This document shows positions 34,098 through 43,558 of a DNA stretch of 64,000 nt, piece by piece. The translations under genes and the position numbers were made by a program. A model generated the notes under the pieces. The model ran no database searches. It was not told the DNA's origin and saw only the letters and a program-made list of their open reading frames with translations. This DNA is from Chloroflexota bacterium (lineage in GTDB: Bacteria > Chloroflexota > Anaerolineae > Aggregatilineales > J027), in NCBI GenBank assembly GCA_016234595.1, contig JACRBG010000002.1, positions 1-64,000 of the forward strand. The letters run 5' to 3'. Position 1 is the first letter of the stretch, and every line of letters begins with the position of its first letter.

Positions 34098-34700
34098 CTA
34101 ATGCTCGGTGTCGGCTTCTGCCGCGTCCGCCGCACGATCTTCGGGTGTGACGTACTCATAAAACATGAGCAGGGTACTGGCATAACGCCGTTCGTCATAG
34201 AGAGTCAGATTTTGCAACGTCAGGTCTTCGCGCTCTTTGGGATCAATCTGGACAATCACAAGGGCATCAGGGGCAAGATGTTGGGGATGGGCATCCAATT
34301 TTAGGAGAGCCTCTCGCCAAATCCCTTTATATTGGGGGGGCGCGACATAGATGATTTCAAAAGGTCTGGGGTTTTCACGGTCTAAATAAACCAGTGCATC
34401 GGTATGCAACACATCAGCTTTATCGGTGAAGCGACAGTGTTCCAAATTTTCTTGTACAGTGCGGATGGCGACCTTATCGCGGTCAATAAAACGGGCGAAA
34501 GATGCGCCTCGGCTGAGGGCTTCGATTCCTACGGCTCCCGTTCCTGCAAATAAATCTAAAATGCTGGCATCGGGCACATTGGCTCCCAAGATGCTAAAAA
34601 GGGCCTCTTTGACCCGATCCATAATCGGACGTGTGCCCTCACCCGGCACCATTTTAAGTTTGCGACCTTTGGCGATTCCTGCAATGACGCGATGGCTCAT
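34098..34700 (-). CDS. rsmD: 16S rRNA (guanine(966)-N(2))-methyltransferase RsmD
   Basis: 200 residues. RVIAGIAKGRKLKMVPGEGTRPI and DRVKEALFSIL are the RsmD signatures; LDLFAGTGAVGIEALSRGA is the SAM-binding motif I. The catalytic motif IV, normally (D/N)PPY, reads VAPPQYKG, so the acidic/Asn residue is Ala; related variants may exist in other Chloroflexota, which I cannot check. The C-terminal 20 residues are acidic and Ala-rich. The start overlaps the upstream URO-D family gene stop by 4 bases. Confidence 0.9.
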   Translation of the reverse strand: MSHRVIAGIAKGRKLKMVPGEGTRPIMDRVKEALFSILGANVPDASILDLFAGTGAVGIEALSRGASFARFIDRDKVAIRTVQENLEHCRFTDKADVLHTDALVYLDRENPRPFEIIYVAPPQYKGIWREALLKLDAHPQHLAPDALVIVQIDPKEREDLTLQNLTLYDERRYASTLLMFYEYVTPEDRAADAAEADTEH

Positions 34701-35698
34701 GTCATAACTCCCCGTGTCGCTTCAACGGATTCCCGGGCGGCACGAATATTGGATTGCGGCGTGGTGGTCATAATGACACAACCGGTTGAAAGGATGAGGC
34801 GGCGGCGATTAGTCAGGTCAAAGGCTTCACGCGCCTGTTCCTTGACTCCGCCGGGGTTGCCATTGTGCATGTCCATGCGTCCTAAACCGCCACAGGCCGC
34901 CCCCGCAAATTTCAGTTTGCCTAAAGCTAAATTCGGCTCAGTTTCGCGGTCGTGCCAATTGATGACTTGCACAGGATAGTTAGCAACCAAGTCAAACATA
35001 GGCAATGGCCCATGTAGGTGCATAACATTCAACCACCAGCTTTTGGGTAGGGCATTCAGGATTTGGAGGTCAAAGGGGCGGCCAAATTCCTCATATTCTC
35101 GGACAGTGAGTTGGGCAAGGCTGGCATGTTGGACAGCGAAGAAAATACCTGCTACGCCAGAATGTTGCATGGCCTCGATAAAACGTAAGGTGTTTTCCGT
35201 AATCATATTCAGACCCGTTTTAAGCCGTTCGGGGGCGGTACGGAGATGCTGCACCAAGAGGTCGTTCCCCGCAACGTGTTTGGCTTGGGCTAGGGGGCTA
35301 AAAATAGTCTGAATATATGGGACATTGCCTTTGAGTCCCTCTTGCATCAGCCGCACGGTTTCCAGCTGCTGGCCTAAACTGCCTTTTTTGGGGTCAAGGC
35401 TACGTAGAGTTGTCCAATCAATGGAGCGTTCGACAACCCGCTTGGTGGTTTCCCGCGTGCCCTCGATATGACCAACCCAACGATCTTGGACACCATAATC
35501 GGTCACGCTGTAATTTGAGGCTGGGGTAATCTTGATAAAATCAAAATCCCATTGTTTTTGGAAATCAATACAAGACTGCACTAAATCGGCGGGGCGCTGA
35601 TCGTCACCGGGCCAGTGACGCCATAAAGCCACTGGCACTCGATCCGTCGCTTCGCCAGCAATCGTTTTTTCTAAGCGTTCACGTTTGGTTAGTGTCAT
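34697..35698 (-). CDS. Uroporphyrinogen decarboxylase family protein
   Basis: 333 residues from ATG 35698 (a TTG two codons earlier overlaps the TPR gene stop). The family is recognisable from KRERLEKTIAGEATDRVPVALWRHWPGD and the C-terminal VEATRGVM. The arginine-rich RQAGR substrate motif of HemE is missing, so this is not a classical heme-pathway enzyme. URO-D relatives also include corrinoid-dependent methyltransferases; no corrinoid-binding partner is nearby. It is part of a tight minus-strand cluster TPR-URO-D-rsmD. Substrate unknown. Confidence 0.78.
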   Translation of the reverse strand: MTLTKRERLEKTIAGEATDRVPVALWRHWPGDDQRPADLVQSCIDFQKQWDFDFIKITPASNYSVTDYGVQDRWVGHIEGTRETTKRVVERSIDWTTLRSLDPKKGSLGQQLETVRLMQEGLKGNVPYIQTIFSPLAQAKHVAGNDLLVQHLRTAPERLKTGLNMITENTLRFIEAMQHSGVAGIFFAVQHASLAQLTVREYEEFGRPFDLQILNALPKSWWLNVMHLHGPLPMFDLVANYPVQVINWHDRETEPNLALGKLKFAGAACGGLGRMDMHNGNPGGVKEQAREAFDLTNRRRLILSTGCVIMTTTPQSNIRAARESVEATRGVMT

Positions 35699-35700
35699 TT

Positions 35701-36030
35701 TCAACCAAGTAGGCGCAGTTGTTGACGCACCATATTGTTGAGCATGAAATAACGCCCCGGTGAACCCGCATCTTCTTGGGCTTGGAGTTCCTTGAGCAGG
35801 TCTTGTAATCTCGAAAAGGTTTCACGGGCATGGGTGTTGTCGCCCGAGGTTTTTTGCACCAACCCCAGACCATAAAGTGCATCTACATTATCGGCTTCTT
35901 GTTTTAAAACTTGGCGGAAAATATTGAGGGCGGTGTCATGTTGGCCCTGGCGGTGTGCTCGCCAAGCATCCCCGATTTGTTTTTTGATGCTTTCCGAGAC
36001 CGTACTCGTAGTTTTCACTTGGTCTGTCAT
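35701..36030 (-). CDS. Small TPR-repeat protein
   Basis: 109 residues. Residues 17-80 contain about two tetratricopeptide-like helical hairpins (AWRAHRQGQHDTALNIFRQVL, NVDALYGLGLVQKTSGDNTHARETF). No signal peptide. It lies directly upstream of the URO-D family gene. Probably a protein-protein interaction module; no partner is evident. Confidence 0.75.
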   Translation of the reverse strand: MTDQVKTTSTVSESIKKQIGDAWRAHRQGQHDTALNIFRQVLKQEADNVDALYGLGLVQKTSGDNTHARETFSRLQDLLKELQAQEDAGSPGRYFMLNNMVRQQLRLLG

Positions 36031-36167
36031 AAAATGGTGGCTCCTTTTTTCAACACCAAAAAAGAAATTTCAACGTGTTATTTTTAGGCTGATGCACTTG
36101 ACTGAAAATTATAGTCCGCCTGCGCTGTGTCGCAAAATTTTAAGACTGGTGAATTCACACGAGGCAT

Positions 36168-38570
36168 TTAATTCTGAATTGTAATGGGGGTTGACAATAT
36201 AATTTTTGAACCCACCGCCCCCCGTAGGTTAAAAATATTTCGCGCCACTGCATTTTCGCATGGCTGCAAATCAAAACGATCACACGATTCAACTTGTAAG
36301 GCAATCTCATAATTTCCAGTGGGTAGGTCATTGGGTAGCTTCAGTTGATAAATACTGGTGATATACCCATCCGTCGGCCAGAGGTTGGTTGGCAAATTGG
36401 CAGGATGGCGAAAGTGGATTTCGGTCACAAGCCTATCTGTCCGGGATTCTAAAAGCTGTATAGCGATTTGATAGTTAGGTAAATTGGGCCGATTAGCCCG
36501 CCAATAGGCATAGAGAGTCAGTGTATCGCCGGGTTTGGGGTTCGTTGTATCTAGCTCATAACCCAAAAAACCAATCCCGCCATCTACAATCAAGCGTAAT
36601 GGGGTAGCCGTATCGGGTGGACTGCTGCTAGGGCTAGTATCTGTTGTAAGAGACGGGTTGGCGCGTAAATAGATGCTTATCAGAATCAGCGGCAGGGTCA
36701 CAATCGCCAGCATCCATTTTTGCTCCCCACCAAAACCCCATAACCATGAGGCCGTATAGTCGGGTTCTTGAGGAGGCCGACGGCGGTCTAGCCAATAAGT
36801 GAGTCCACCTATCAAAATTAAGCTGAACGCGCTGAGCATGACAGCCCATTGGCGGAGTGTCGTATTGCCAAAACGGAGGACGACATCATTCGATCCGGCT
36901 TCAAGGGGGATGCGGATAAACCCAGTTAAGGGAGCGCTTTCGACGGCGATTTTGCGGTCGTTACGTTCAGCGTGCCAACCCGGATAGTTGAAAGTTAAGA
37001 CGATAACATCGCTGGCTTGACGAGTTTCGATACCAAAATCGTCTGAGGTGGGGTCATGGGCATTGATGGAAATTAAACTATAGGATGGGAGGCTTTCGCT
37101 TTGGACTTTGAAGATACGTTCTTTATTATAGGAATTCAATAGAGCTGTTGAGGGTTCGGGCAAAGCAGTGACGTTTGACGGCAGCATATAACCATGCCGA
37201 AATGTGCCCAACGCATGACCACGCAGTTCTAATTCAAATAGATCGTTAACCGTGAATGGGGAGTCGGTCGCGTGGAATTGGGGGGCATAAAAAGCAGGCA
37301 TGGCGGAGGTTACTAAAACCAAAAGTAAAATCCCAGCCCCGCTATAACGTATGATAGGCCGATGGAGCAGTTGTTCAATCATGACCATCACTTGTGCAGC
37401 TAAAATCGCGCAGACAAGGGTCAAGGCCCCAAGTAAATCCATCGGTTGCAGCGCATCAAAACCACTTTGAGCATGACGCCAGAGCGAGTTATCCAACAAT
37501 AGGCGAAATAGGATAATAGCTGTGGGGATAAAAAACGATACAGCCTCCGGCGTTTTTAAGAAGGTGGGGCGTTGACGTAGCCGACGGACAAAACCAATTA
37601 TCACCCAAACGCTGCCCAATGCTGCCAGCGTCCATGTGGCAAGACCGAGATTAAATCGAATGGGTGTATTGATAGCCGACTCGTCCAGTGGTGGAAGGGG
37701 TAATAGCAAATCACTGACATGGCTGGGTGCGACATAATCGACAGGATAGGCGGCGACAGATTGCCATCGAATGGCATCTCGTTCTAAAAAGGCGGGGGCT
37801 ACATAAAAAGCGGCTAGACTAGCGGCCAACAAAAAGCCAACCAGACTGACTCGCCAGTGCAACGGCTTGGCACTAAACAGCATTATCCACAACAACCAGC
37901 CCCCGGCTAGGACAAATAAGATGGGGGATAGTACTCGATCCGAAAGCAACAAAGCAGCCCCGGTTAGGCTTAGGAGCAGTAGATCACGACCCCGTCCGAA
38001 TTGCAGCGCCCGATCCATGGCCCATAAGACCATTGGCAACCATGCGACTGCCCACGCTGTACCTAGATCGCTGTGCAGATAAGGCTCGGTTTGCAAGGTA
38101 TAGGGCGAAAATAGAAAAATGGCCGCGCCAACAATGCCAGCGATAGCTCCCCAACGCTGTCGGATAAAACTAAATAGACCCACACCGCCCGTAAAAATAC
38201 TGAAGATGAACAGAATCTTGAAGCTCGTATCGGGTTGGGCTTGGGCAATGGTGGCATGAAGACCGCCTAGATAATAGGGCAGGGGGGCCAGATAGTTAAA
38301 GATAGGTGATCCATAGCCATAGATGAAATCCGGTGCCCAACGTGGATAAAAATCACCCGATTGGATGCTTTGGGCCATCGAATAAATGCGGTGCATTTGT
38401 AGGGTAGCTTCAGGCGAATTGGGCAAACCCTCTCGTACCATCAAAGGCCCTGCCACAATCAGGCAAAAAACCAAAACCGCCAGCAGGGGCCAATCCACCC
38501 CACGCGGACGCGGACGCATCCATGCAGGAAGTTCATCAAGGGTTAGGTCATAATCAGCGGGGTCAAACAT
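36168..38570 (-). CDS. Large multi-spanning membrane protein, PTPS-related/glycosyltransferase-like
   Basis: 800 residues with at least 11 hydrophobic segments between about 28 and 430, then a soluble beta-rich region, another membrane pair (about 565-640) and a C-terminal domain. The first extracellular loop carries SGDFYPRWAPDFIYGYGSPIFNY, the signature of '6-pyruvoyl-tetrahydropterin synthase-related' membrane proteins, which resemble GT-C glycosyltransferases. A role in cell-surface glycan transfer is likely but the substrate is unknown. It is transcribed alone on the minus strand. Confidence 0.72.
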   Translation of the reverse strand: MFDPADYDLTLDELPAWMRPRPRGVDWPLLAVLVFCLIVAGPLMVREGLPNSPEATLQMHRIYSMAQSIQSGDFYPRWAPDFIYGYGSPIFNYLAPLPYYLGGLHATIAQAQPDTSFKILFIFSIFTGGVGLFSFIRQRWGAIAGIVGAAIFLFSPYTLQTEPYLHSDLGTAWAVAWLPMVLWAMDRALQFGRGRDLLLLSLTGAALLLSDRVLSPILFVLAGGWLLWIMLFSAKPLHWRVSLVGFLLAASLAAFYVAPAFLERDAIRWQSVAAYPVDYVAPSHVSDLLLPLPPLDESAINTPIRFNLGLATWTLAALGSVWVIIGFVRRLRQRPTFLKTPEAVSFFIPTAIILFRLLLDNSLWRHAQSGFDALQPMDLLGALTLVCAILAAQVMVMIEQLLHRPIIRYSGAGILLLVLVTSAMPAFYAPQFHATDSPFTVNDLFELELRGHALGTFRHGYMLPSNVTALPEPSTALLNSYNKERIFKVQSESLPSYSLISINAHDPTSDDFGIETRQASDVIVLTFNYPGWHAERNDRKIAVESAPLTGFIRIPLEAGSNDVVLRFGNTTLRQWAVMLSAFSLILIGGLTYWLDRRRPPQEPDYTASWLWGFGGEQKWMLAIVTLPLILISIYLRANPSLTTDTSPSSSPPDTATPLRLIVDGGIGFLGYELDTTNPKPGDTLTLYAYWRANRPNLPNYQIAIQLLESRTDRLVTEIHFRHPANLPTNLWPTDGYITSIYQLKLPNDLPTGNYEIALQVESCDRFDLQPCENAVARNIFNLRGAVGSKIILSTPITIQN

Positions 38571-38583
38571 AGGTGGTTAAGGC

Positions 38584-38609
38584 GGGGCAGGGATTGGAAT
38601 CCCCACCCC
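38584..38609. other. Stem-loop after sucD
   Basis: GGGG-ca-GGGATT-gg-AATCCC-ca-CCCC is a strong, almost perfect hairpin between the sucD stop and the start of the membrane-protein gene. No T tract follows on the minus strand, so it is a stability element or a weak/Rho-type terminator rather than a classical one. Confidence 0.4.
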
Positions 38610-38617
38610 TTCGCAGT

Positions 38618-39478
38618 CTATTGCATAATGAGATCGGGAATTTGTTCGGGATAGGCCGCGACTTTGACGCCGACCGATTTCAACTTCTCAATCTTTTCGG
38701 CGGCAGTCCCCACATTACCTTCGACCAATGCCCCAGCATGGCCCATCGTTTTGCCTTCGGGGGCACGCTGACCCGCGATGAATGCCACAACGGGTTTGGT
38801 CATATGTTTATCAATAAAATCAGCGGCTTTTTGTTCATCCGTCCCGCCGATTTCACCAATCAAGACGACTTTTTCGGTGTTGGGGTCTTCTTCAAACATC
38901 TGCAAGACATCCAAGAAGCTCGTCCCATTAATCGGATCGCCACCAATACCAACACAGGTCGTCTGACCGATGCCACGTTGGGTTAGGGCGTAGACCGCTT
39001 CATAGGTCAAAGTACCGCTTTTAGAAACTACCCCAACCGGGCCGGGGGTAGCGATATAACCGGGCATAATCCCAACTTTGGATTGGCCGGGGGTCAGCAA
39101 ACCAGGGCAATTGGCCCCTAATAGACGCGATTTGCTATGATCCAAAATCGCCCGCACCTTCATCATATCTTGAATCGGGATGCGCTCGGTGATGCAGACA
39201 ATTAATTCGACTTCGGCATCAACGGCTTCTAAAATTGCGTCGGCTGCACCTTCCGCTGGCACATAGATAATGCTGCAATTAGCGCCAGTGGCTTCACGGG
39301 CTGCCTTGACCGTATCGAAAACGGGTTTGCCGAGTACCCATTCACCACCTTTGCCAGCGCGCACGCCGCCAACGACATTGGTGCCATATTCAATCATCTG
39401 TTGGGCATGGAAACGGCCTTGTTTACCGGTGATACCCTGCACCACCAGTTTAGTGTTTTTATCAATCAGAATTGCCAT
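38618..39478 (-). CDS. sucD: Succinyl-CoA ligase (ADP/GDP-forming) subunit alpha
   Basis: 286 residues; CoA-binding Rossmann domain at the start ([21 protein letters not shown]) and the phosphohistidine in [11 protein letters not shown]. With SucC it interconverts succinyl-CoA and succinate with NDP phosphorylation in the TCA cycle. It follows sucC by 2 bases. Confidence 0.97.
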   Translation of the reverse strand: MAILIDKNTKLVVQGITGKQGRFHAQQMIEYGTNVVGGVRAGKGGEWVLGKPVFDTVKAAREATGANCSIIYVPAEGAADAILEAVDAEVELIVCITERIPIQDMMKVRAILDHSKSRLLGANCPGLLTPGQSKVGIMPGYIATPGPVGVVSKSGTLTYEAVYALTQRGIGQTTCVGIGGDPINGTSFLDVLQMFEEDPNTEKVVLIGEIGGTDEQKAADFIDKHMTKPVVAFIAGQRAPEGKTMGHAGALVEGNVGTAAEKIEKLKSVGVKVAAYPEQIPDLIMQ

Positions 39479-39480
39479 GT

Positions 39481-40650
39481 CTATTTCGCTCCTCGGACGG
39501 CTTCAACAGCCTTTTGCGCGGCTTCATACAGGGTCTTGGCCCCAGTCATGTTGGTCAAATTGGCGCTGTTGATAATCGCCAAGCCTTCTTCCTGATTGGT
39601 GCCGATGAGCCGGACGATAATCGGAAGTTGAGTGGGGACTTCGCTCATGGCTGTGATGATGCCGCGTGCCACGTCGTCGCAGCGTGTGATGCCGCCGAAA
39701 ATGTTAATCAGAATCGCTTTCACATTTTTGTCGGACAGGATAATGCGTAGGGCTGCCGCTACCTGATCAGGATCAGCGCCACCGCCGACATCCAAAAAGT
39801 TGGCTGGGCCGATGCCATATTGCTCACCAAAATGGGCAGTCATGTCCATCGTTGCCATCGCCAAGCCCGCCCCATTCACCATACAGCCGATCTGACCATC
39901 CAATTTAACGTAGCTTAGGTCAGATTCACGGGCAGTAATTTCTTCTTGGGGTTCTTCTGAAGTATCACGCAGGGTTTCTAGTTCAGGGTGACGGCCTAAA
40001 CCGTTGCCATCAATGGTCATCTTGCCATCAAGCGCCTTGAGGATGGTTTGACCATATTCTTCCACGACCGCGAGTGGGTTAATTTCGCATAGAGTTGCAT
40101 CACTGCCGACATAGCAGTTATATAAGCCCATCGCAATTTTCTCGAACTGTTTCCATAGGTCGTGCGGCAAATTAATCCCAGAGGCCAATTCGGTAATTTG
40201 ATAACCACGTAGGCCAATCAGGGGGTCAACATGAACCCGGACAATTTTTTCGGGGGAGACCCGGTTGACTTCTTCGATGTCCATCCCGCCTTCGGCACTT
40301 GCCATAATCAGTGGCTTGCGGGCGGCCCGGTCATTGGTGACAGCTAGATAGATTTCGCCTTTGATGTTCGCACCGGGGTCAACCAAGACTTTATTGACGG
40401 TGTGGCCTTTGATGTTCATGCCGAGAATTTTGCTGGCATGTTCGCGGGCGTCTTCGGGGGTCTTGGCGACTTTGACGCCGCCAGCCTTACCGCGTCCACC
40501 TGCATGTACTTGGGCTTTAACAACGGTGACACCGCCTAATTCTTTGGCGATTTCATAGGCTTCGTTTGCGTTAAATGCCACTTTGCCACGTGGGACGGGA
40601 ATCCCAAATTCGGCAAAGCGCAATTTTGCCTGATATTCGTGAAGATTCAC
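39481..40650 (-). CDS. sucC: Succinyl-CoA ligase subunit beta
   Basis: 389 residues from GTG 40650 (protein start [19 protein letters not shown]); GGAGG lies 10 bases upstream. A longer frame runs through that ribosome binding site and is not used. ATP-grasp domain with [18 protein letters not shown] and the C-terminal [16 protein letters not shown]. First gene of sucCD, with a good promoter upstream. Confidence 0.96.
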   Translation of the reverse strand: MNLHEYQAKLRFAEFGIPVPRGKVAFNANEAYEIAKELGGVTVVKAQVHAGGRGKAGGVKVAKTPEDAREHASKILGMNIKGHTVNKVLVDPGANIKGEIYLAVTNDRAARKPLIMASAEGGMDIEEVNRVSPEKIVRVHVDPLIGLRGYQITELASGINLPHDLWKQFEKIAMGLYNCYVGSDATLCEINPLAVVEEYGQTILKALDGKMTIDGNGLGRHPELETLRDTSEEPQEEITARESDLSYVKLDGQIGCMVNGAGLAMATMDMTAHFGEQYGIGPANFLDVGGGADPDQVAAALRIILSDKNVKAILINIFGGITRCDDVARGIITAMSEVPTQLPIIVRLIGTNQEEGLAIINSANLTNMTGAKTLYEAAQKAVEAVRGAK

Positions 40651-40733
40651 TGATCTTCGACCTCCATCCAAATGTAAGGGTATTCAATTCGTTCTGATTT
40701 GATGTAGGGGATGACGTGCACCAAACCTTGTTG

Positions 40734-40762
40734 AGTATACCACCGTGCTGAAGCGCCTTCAA
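40734..40762 (-). promoter_or_regulatory. sucCD promoter
   Basis: Minus-strand TTGAAG (40762-40757) and TATACT (40739-40734) with a 17-base spacer; transcription would start about 75 bases before the sucC GTG. It sits immediately after the stop codon of the upstream oxidoreductase gene. Confidence 0.6.
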
Positions 40763-40763
40763 A

Positions 40764-41831
40764 CTATCCATCCAATTTATCTAGGCGTCGTGTGCCTTCG
40801 ATTTCTAAAACAAAATCTGCGCCAAACGCTTGGGAAGGAGTTAACGCCCCCACCGGATGCTGCTCAAAGATTTTTTCGACACAGCGCACCCCACCCACTG
40901 CGGTAAATTGGTAGGCTTCCATCGTTTCTAGCCAAGCTTCTTTGAAATCGCCATTTTTATCGGCGGCCTTTGCCCAAATGTAGGATTTTCCGCTTTGGCG
41001 CAATTGTTCATCTGGCCCAGTGATGCGTTTTTCGATATAGGTTCGGATTAACCCACGAACAGGCTTAAGGGCCAACAAATAGGGGAACACGGGGCTAAAC
41101 ATTTTAACCATGCGAATCATACGCGGGTGATAACTCATATAGGTGGTGATATTGGGAATGCCTGTGGCCCGATAGGCGGTTTCTAGATCACCCCAAGGAA
41201 TGGGCATAACCCAACGCTGTTTGCCGTGTGAAAAACGGATTTGTTTGGCTCCCTTGCCCAAGTGATAGGGAGTCAATTGACCGTCGCGGCGCACCCAACC
41301 TCCTTTGCCAGCCCCCTCTAATGAAGATTTGGTGGTTCCGGCGCTGACTTGGGAAATGGCTTGGAAAGCGATTTCTAGTTCGATGGCCCCCGGTACTTGG
41401 CTGGCGACATAACTGGATAGGCAGTCGGTAGGAATGATGTCAAAGCCAACCCCCGAAACCAACACGATGTTTTTCTGGCGGGCGGCCTCGTCACATTTAA
41501 AGGTTTTGCGGAACACCGCGATTTCACCTGTAATGTCGACATAATGGGTTCCTGTTTCAACACAGGCATCTAACATGGGGGAGGCAGTGTGGATAAATGG
41601 GCCGGCGGCATGAAATACAAGGTCAACTTCCGACAAGGCTTTTTGCAGCGCAGCGGGGTCATCTAGGGCTACAACTCGATATTCTAGGCCAAGTCGTTCG
41701 GCCAGCGGAATGAGCTTTTCCGCCGAGCGCCCAGCGAGAATGGGTTTGTGTCCCCGCTTAAGGGCTTCATCTGCTACCAGTTCACCCGTATAGCCATATG
41801 CACCATAGAGCATCCAACGATTATTTGCCAT
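40764..41831 (-). CDS. Saccharopine dehydrogenase-like oxidoreductase
   Basis: 355 residues. The NAD(P)-binding N-terminus YGAYGYTGELVADEALKRG and the HAAGPFIHTASPMLDACVETGTHYVDITGE segments are typical of the saccharopine dehydrogenase NADP-binding family, which includes mycobacterial trans-acting enoyl reductases. The real substrate is unknown. It is transcribed on the minus strand upstream of sucC with its own start and is divergent from the propeller lipoprotein gene. Confidence 0.8.
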   Translation of the reverse strand: MANNRWMLYGAYGYTGELVADEALKRGHKPILAGRSAEKLIPLAERLGLEYRVVALDDPAALQKALSEVDLVFHAAGPFIHTASPMLDACVETGTHYVDITGEIAVFRKTFKCDEAARQKNIVLVSGVGFDIIPTDCLSSYVASQVPGAIELEIAFQAISQVSAGTTKSSLEGAGKGGWVRRDGQLTPYHLGKGAKQIRFSHGKQRWVMPIPWGDLETAYRATGIPNITTYMSYHPRMIRMVKMFSPVFPYLLALKPVRGLIRTYIEKRITGPDEQLRQSGKSYIWAKAADKNGDFKEAWLETMEAYQFTAVGGVRCVEKIFEQHPVGALTPSQAFGADFVLEIEGTRRLDKLDG

Positions 41832-41926
41832 TTGGTTCCCTGTGTTTTCCCGCCCGATAGTTGCTACAAGTGGAGGGGCGTGCTAGGATTCTGAGCGTTC
41901 GCAGATTATAGCTTGGTGGAGTGGGA

Positions 41927-43555
41927 ATGCGATTAAAATCTCAGTTGCTTCTGATGTTGTCATTGCTGCTTGTTTTGGCAGCCTGTAAACCAAAAAATTC
42001 AAACGACCGCGAAATTCGAGTGGCGCTAATCGCTGATGGAAGCCAACGGGCTTTTGTTTTTGACCGCCCTATCTCCGTTGAACAATTTTTACGACAAGCC
42101 AACATTGCGCTGAACCCACTTGATGAAGTTACCCCTTCCAAATTTACTCAAGTAACCGACGGCATGACCGTCACTGTTGTGCGCGTGGTTGAGACAGAAG
42201 ATTGCAGCACCGTTGAGCCATTGGCGTTTGATGTTATTGAGCAGCCTACTACCAACATTGAACCCGGTGAACAGCGTGTTTTGGAACGCGGCGAGAACGG
42301 CGAAGTTCAAGTGTGTTATGCCATTATTGTGGCCGATGGGGTGGAACGTACCCGCCGCGAGAAATCTCGCATTGTGACAAAAGAACCCAAAAATCAAATT
42401 GTGGCGGTGGGTCAGACCGATACCCTTGAGCCAGTGGTTATTGACGGAACCCTCGCCTATATTTCGAGCGGGCAGGCATGGATGGTACGGGGCAACAGTG
42501 GCAATCCAACGCCGCTGACGACTGATAATAATTTAGACGGGCGAGTGTTTGATTTATCAGCAGACGGCGGTCAACTCCTGTATACCCGCTACACCGATGA
42601 CCCCAATGATGAGGCATTTTCCAATGAGTTGTGGGTTATTTTAGACACTAGCAATCCCACCCCCATTCAACTCCCCTACAACAACATTCTGGCGGGGGGA
42701 TGGGTTCCTAATCAACCTTATATCTTCTATTATTCCAGCGCCAAAGCGGGCGGGGGTTTTCAAGGTTGGGTGGCCTATAACGATTTATGGGTTGTGCGAT
42801 TGAATCCCCGTGATGGAGATACGCTGGAATTTAACGGCATTCTCTCGGATAACGGCGTAGGGGAATTTGCTTTTTGGGGAACGCGCTTTGTGTGGTCGCC
42901 GGATGGCACAAAAGTAGCCTATGCCAAATCAAATGGGGTGGGCTTGATTAATATGGGGACGGGGGACGAGAGCGGCGATTTTGGGCCATTCACCCTCAGT
43001 TTCGCCTATTACAATACGGCCATCGAAAATGAGTGGGTATGGCAACCCACGCTGTCGTGGTCGCAAGATGGGGAGTGGGTCGTCACGACAGTGCATGGTT
43101 CGCCCTTTAGCAGCGAAGACCCCACCAATAGCATTATTTTTGATGTGGGCGTATTTAAAGTGGATGGTGCATTGGCCCTCAAGAGTCTGATTGCCCAAAC
43201 AGGTATTTGGGCCAGCCCCGTCTATTCGCCCCAATCCATCGGGCCAGATGGTCAACCACAGTTTAGCATTGCTTTCCTACAGGCCCGCGAACCGCTCAAT
43301 AGCTATGGCACAGAATATGATTTGATGATTGCGGATCGGGATGGTAGTAATCCTACCCGTATCTTTCCGCCGCAAGGCCTACCCGGAATCCGACCTGTTA
43401 ATTTAGAGGATGCGATGCCTTTGGCTTGGAGTCCGTCAGGCAAGCAAATCGCAGTGTTGTATCAAAATAACCTTTGGATGGTTGATGTTGAAACAGGGCT
43501 ACCCCGCCAAATTACTAGTGATGCTCAAACTTCCGCACCGCGCTGGACAAATTAA
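41927..43555 (+). CDS. Lipoprotein with DUF348/G5-like N-terminus and beta-propeller
   Basis: 542 residues from ATG 41927 (GGTGGAG upstream; a GTG two codons earlier is possible). Signal peptide with lipobox LLLVLAAC, so membrane-anchored outside the cytoplasm. Next is a DUF348-like unit (REIRVALIADGSQRAFVF) and a G5-like strand region (VCYAIIVADGVERTRREKSR), as in resuscitation-promoting-factor-like wall proteins. The remainder contains TolB/WD-like propeller blades (FVWSPDGTKVAYAKSNG, LAWSPSGKQIAVLYQNNLW). Four bases separate it from the next gene, so the two are co-expressed. Binding of peptidoglycan or glycan is plausible. Confidence 0.75.
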   Translation: MRLKSQLLLMLSLLLVLAACKPKNSNDREIRVALIADGSQRAFVFDRPISVEQFLRQANIALNPLDEVTPSKFTQVTDGMTVTVVRVVETEDCSTVEPLAFDVIEQPTTNIEPGEQRVLERGENGEVQVCYAIIVADGVERTRREKSRIVTKEPKNQIVAVGQTDTLEPVVIDGTLAYISSGQAWMVRGNSGNPTPLTTDNNLDGRVFDLSADGGQLLYTRYTDDPNDEAFSNELWVILDTSNPTPIQLPYNNILAGGWVPNQPYIFYYSSAKAGGGFQGWVAYNDLWVVRLNPRDGDTLEFNGILSDNGVGEFAFWGTRFVWSPDGTKVAYAKSNGVGLINMGTGDESGDFGPFTLSFAYYNTAIENEWVWQPTLSWSQDGEWVVTTVHGSPFSSEDPTNSIIFDVGVFKVDGALALKSLIAQTGIWASPVYSPQSIGPDGQPQFSIAFLQAREPLNSYGTEYDLMIADRDGSNPTRIFPPQGLPGIRPVNLEDAMPLAWSPSGKQIAVLYQNNLWMVDVETGLPRQITSDAQTSAPRWTN

Positions 43556-43558
43556 ATA

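Noticed and set aside
34697-35698. Assignment of the URO-D family gene as hemE
   Set aside because: The arginine-rich N-terminal substrate motif of HemE is missing and there are no heme genes beside it.
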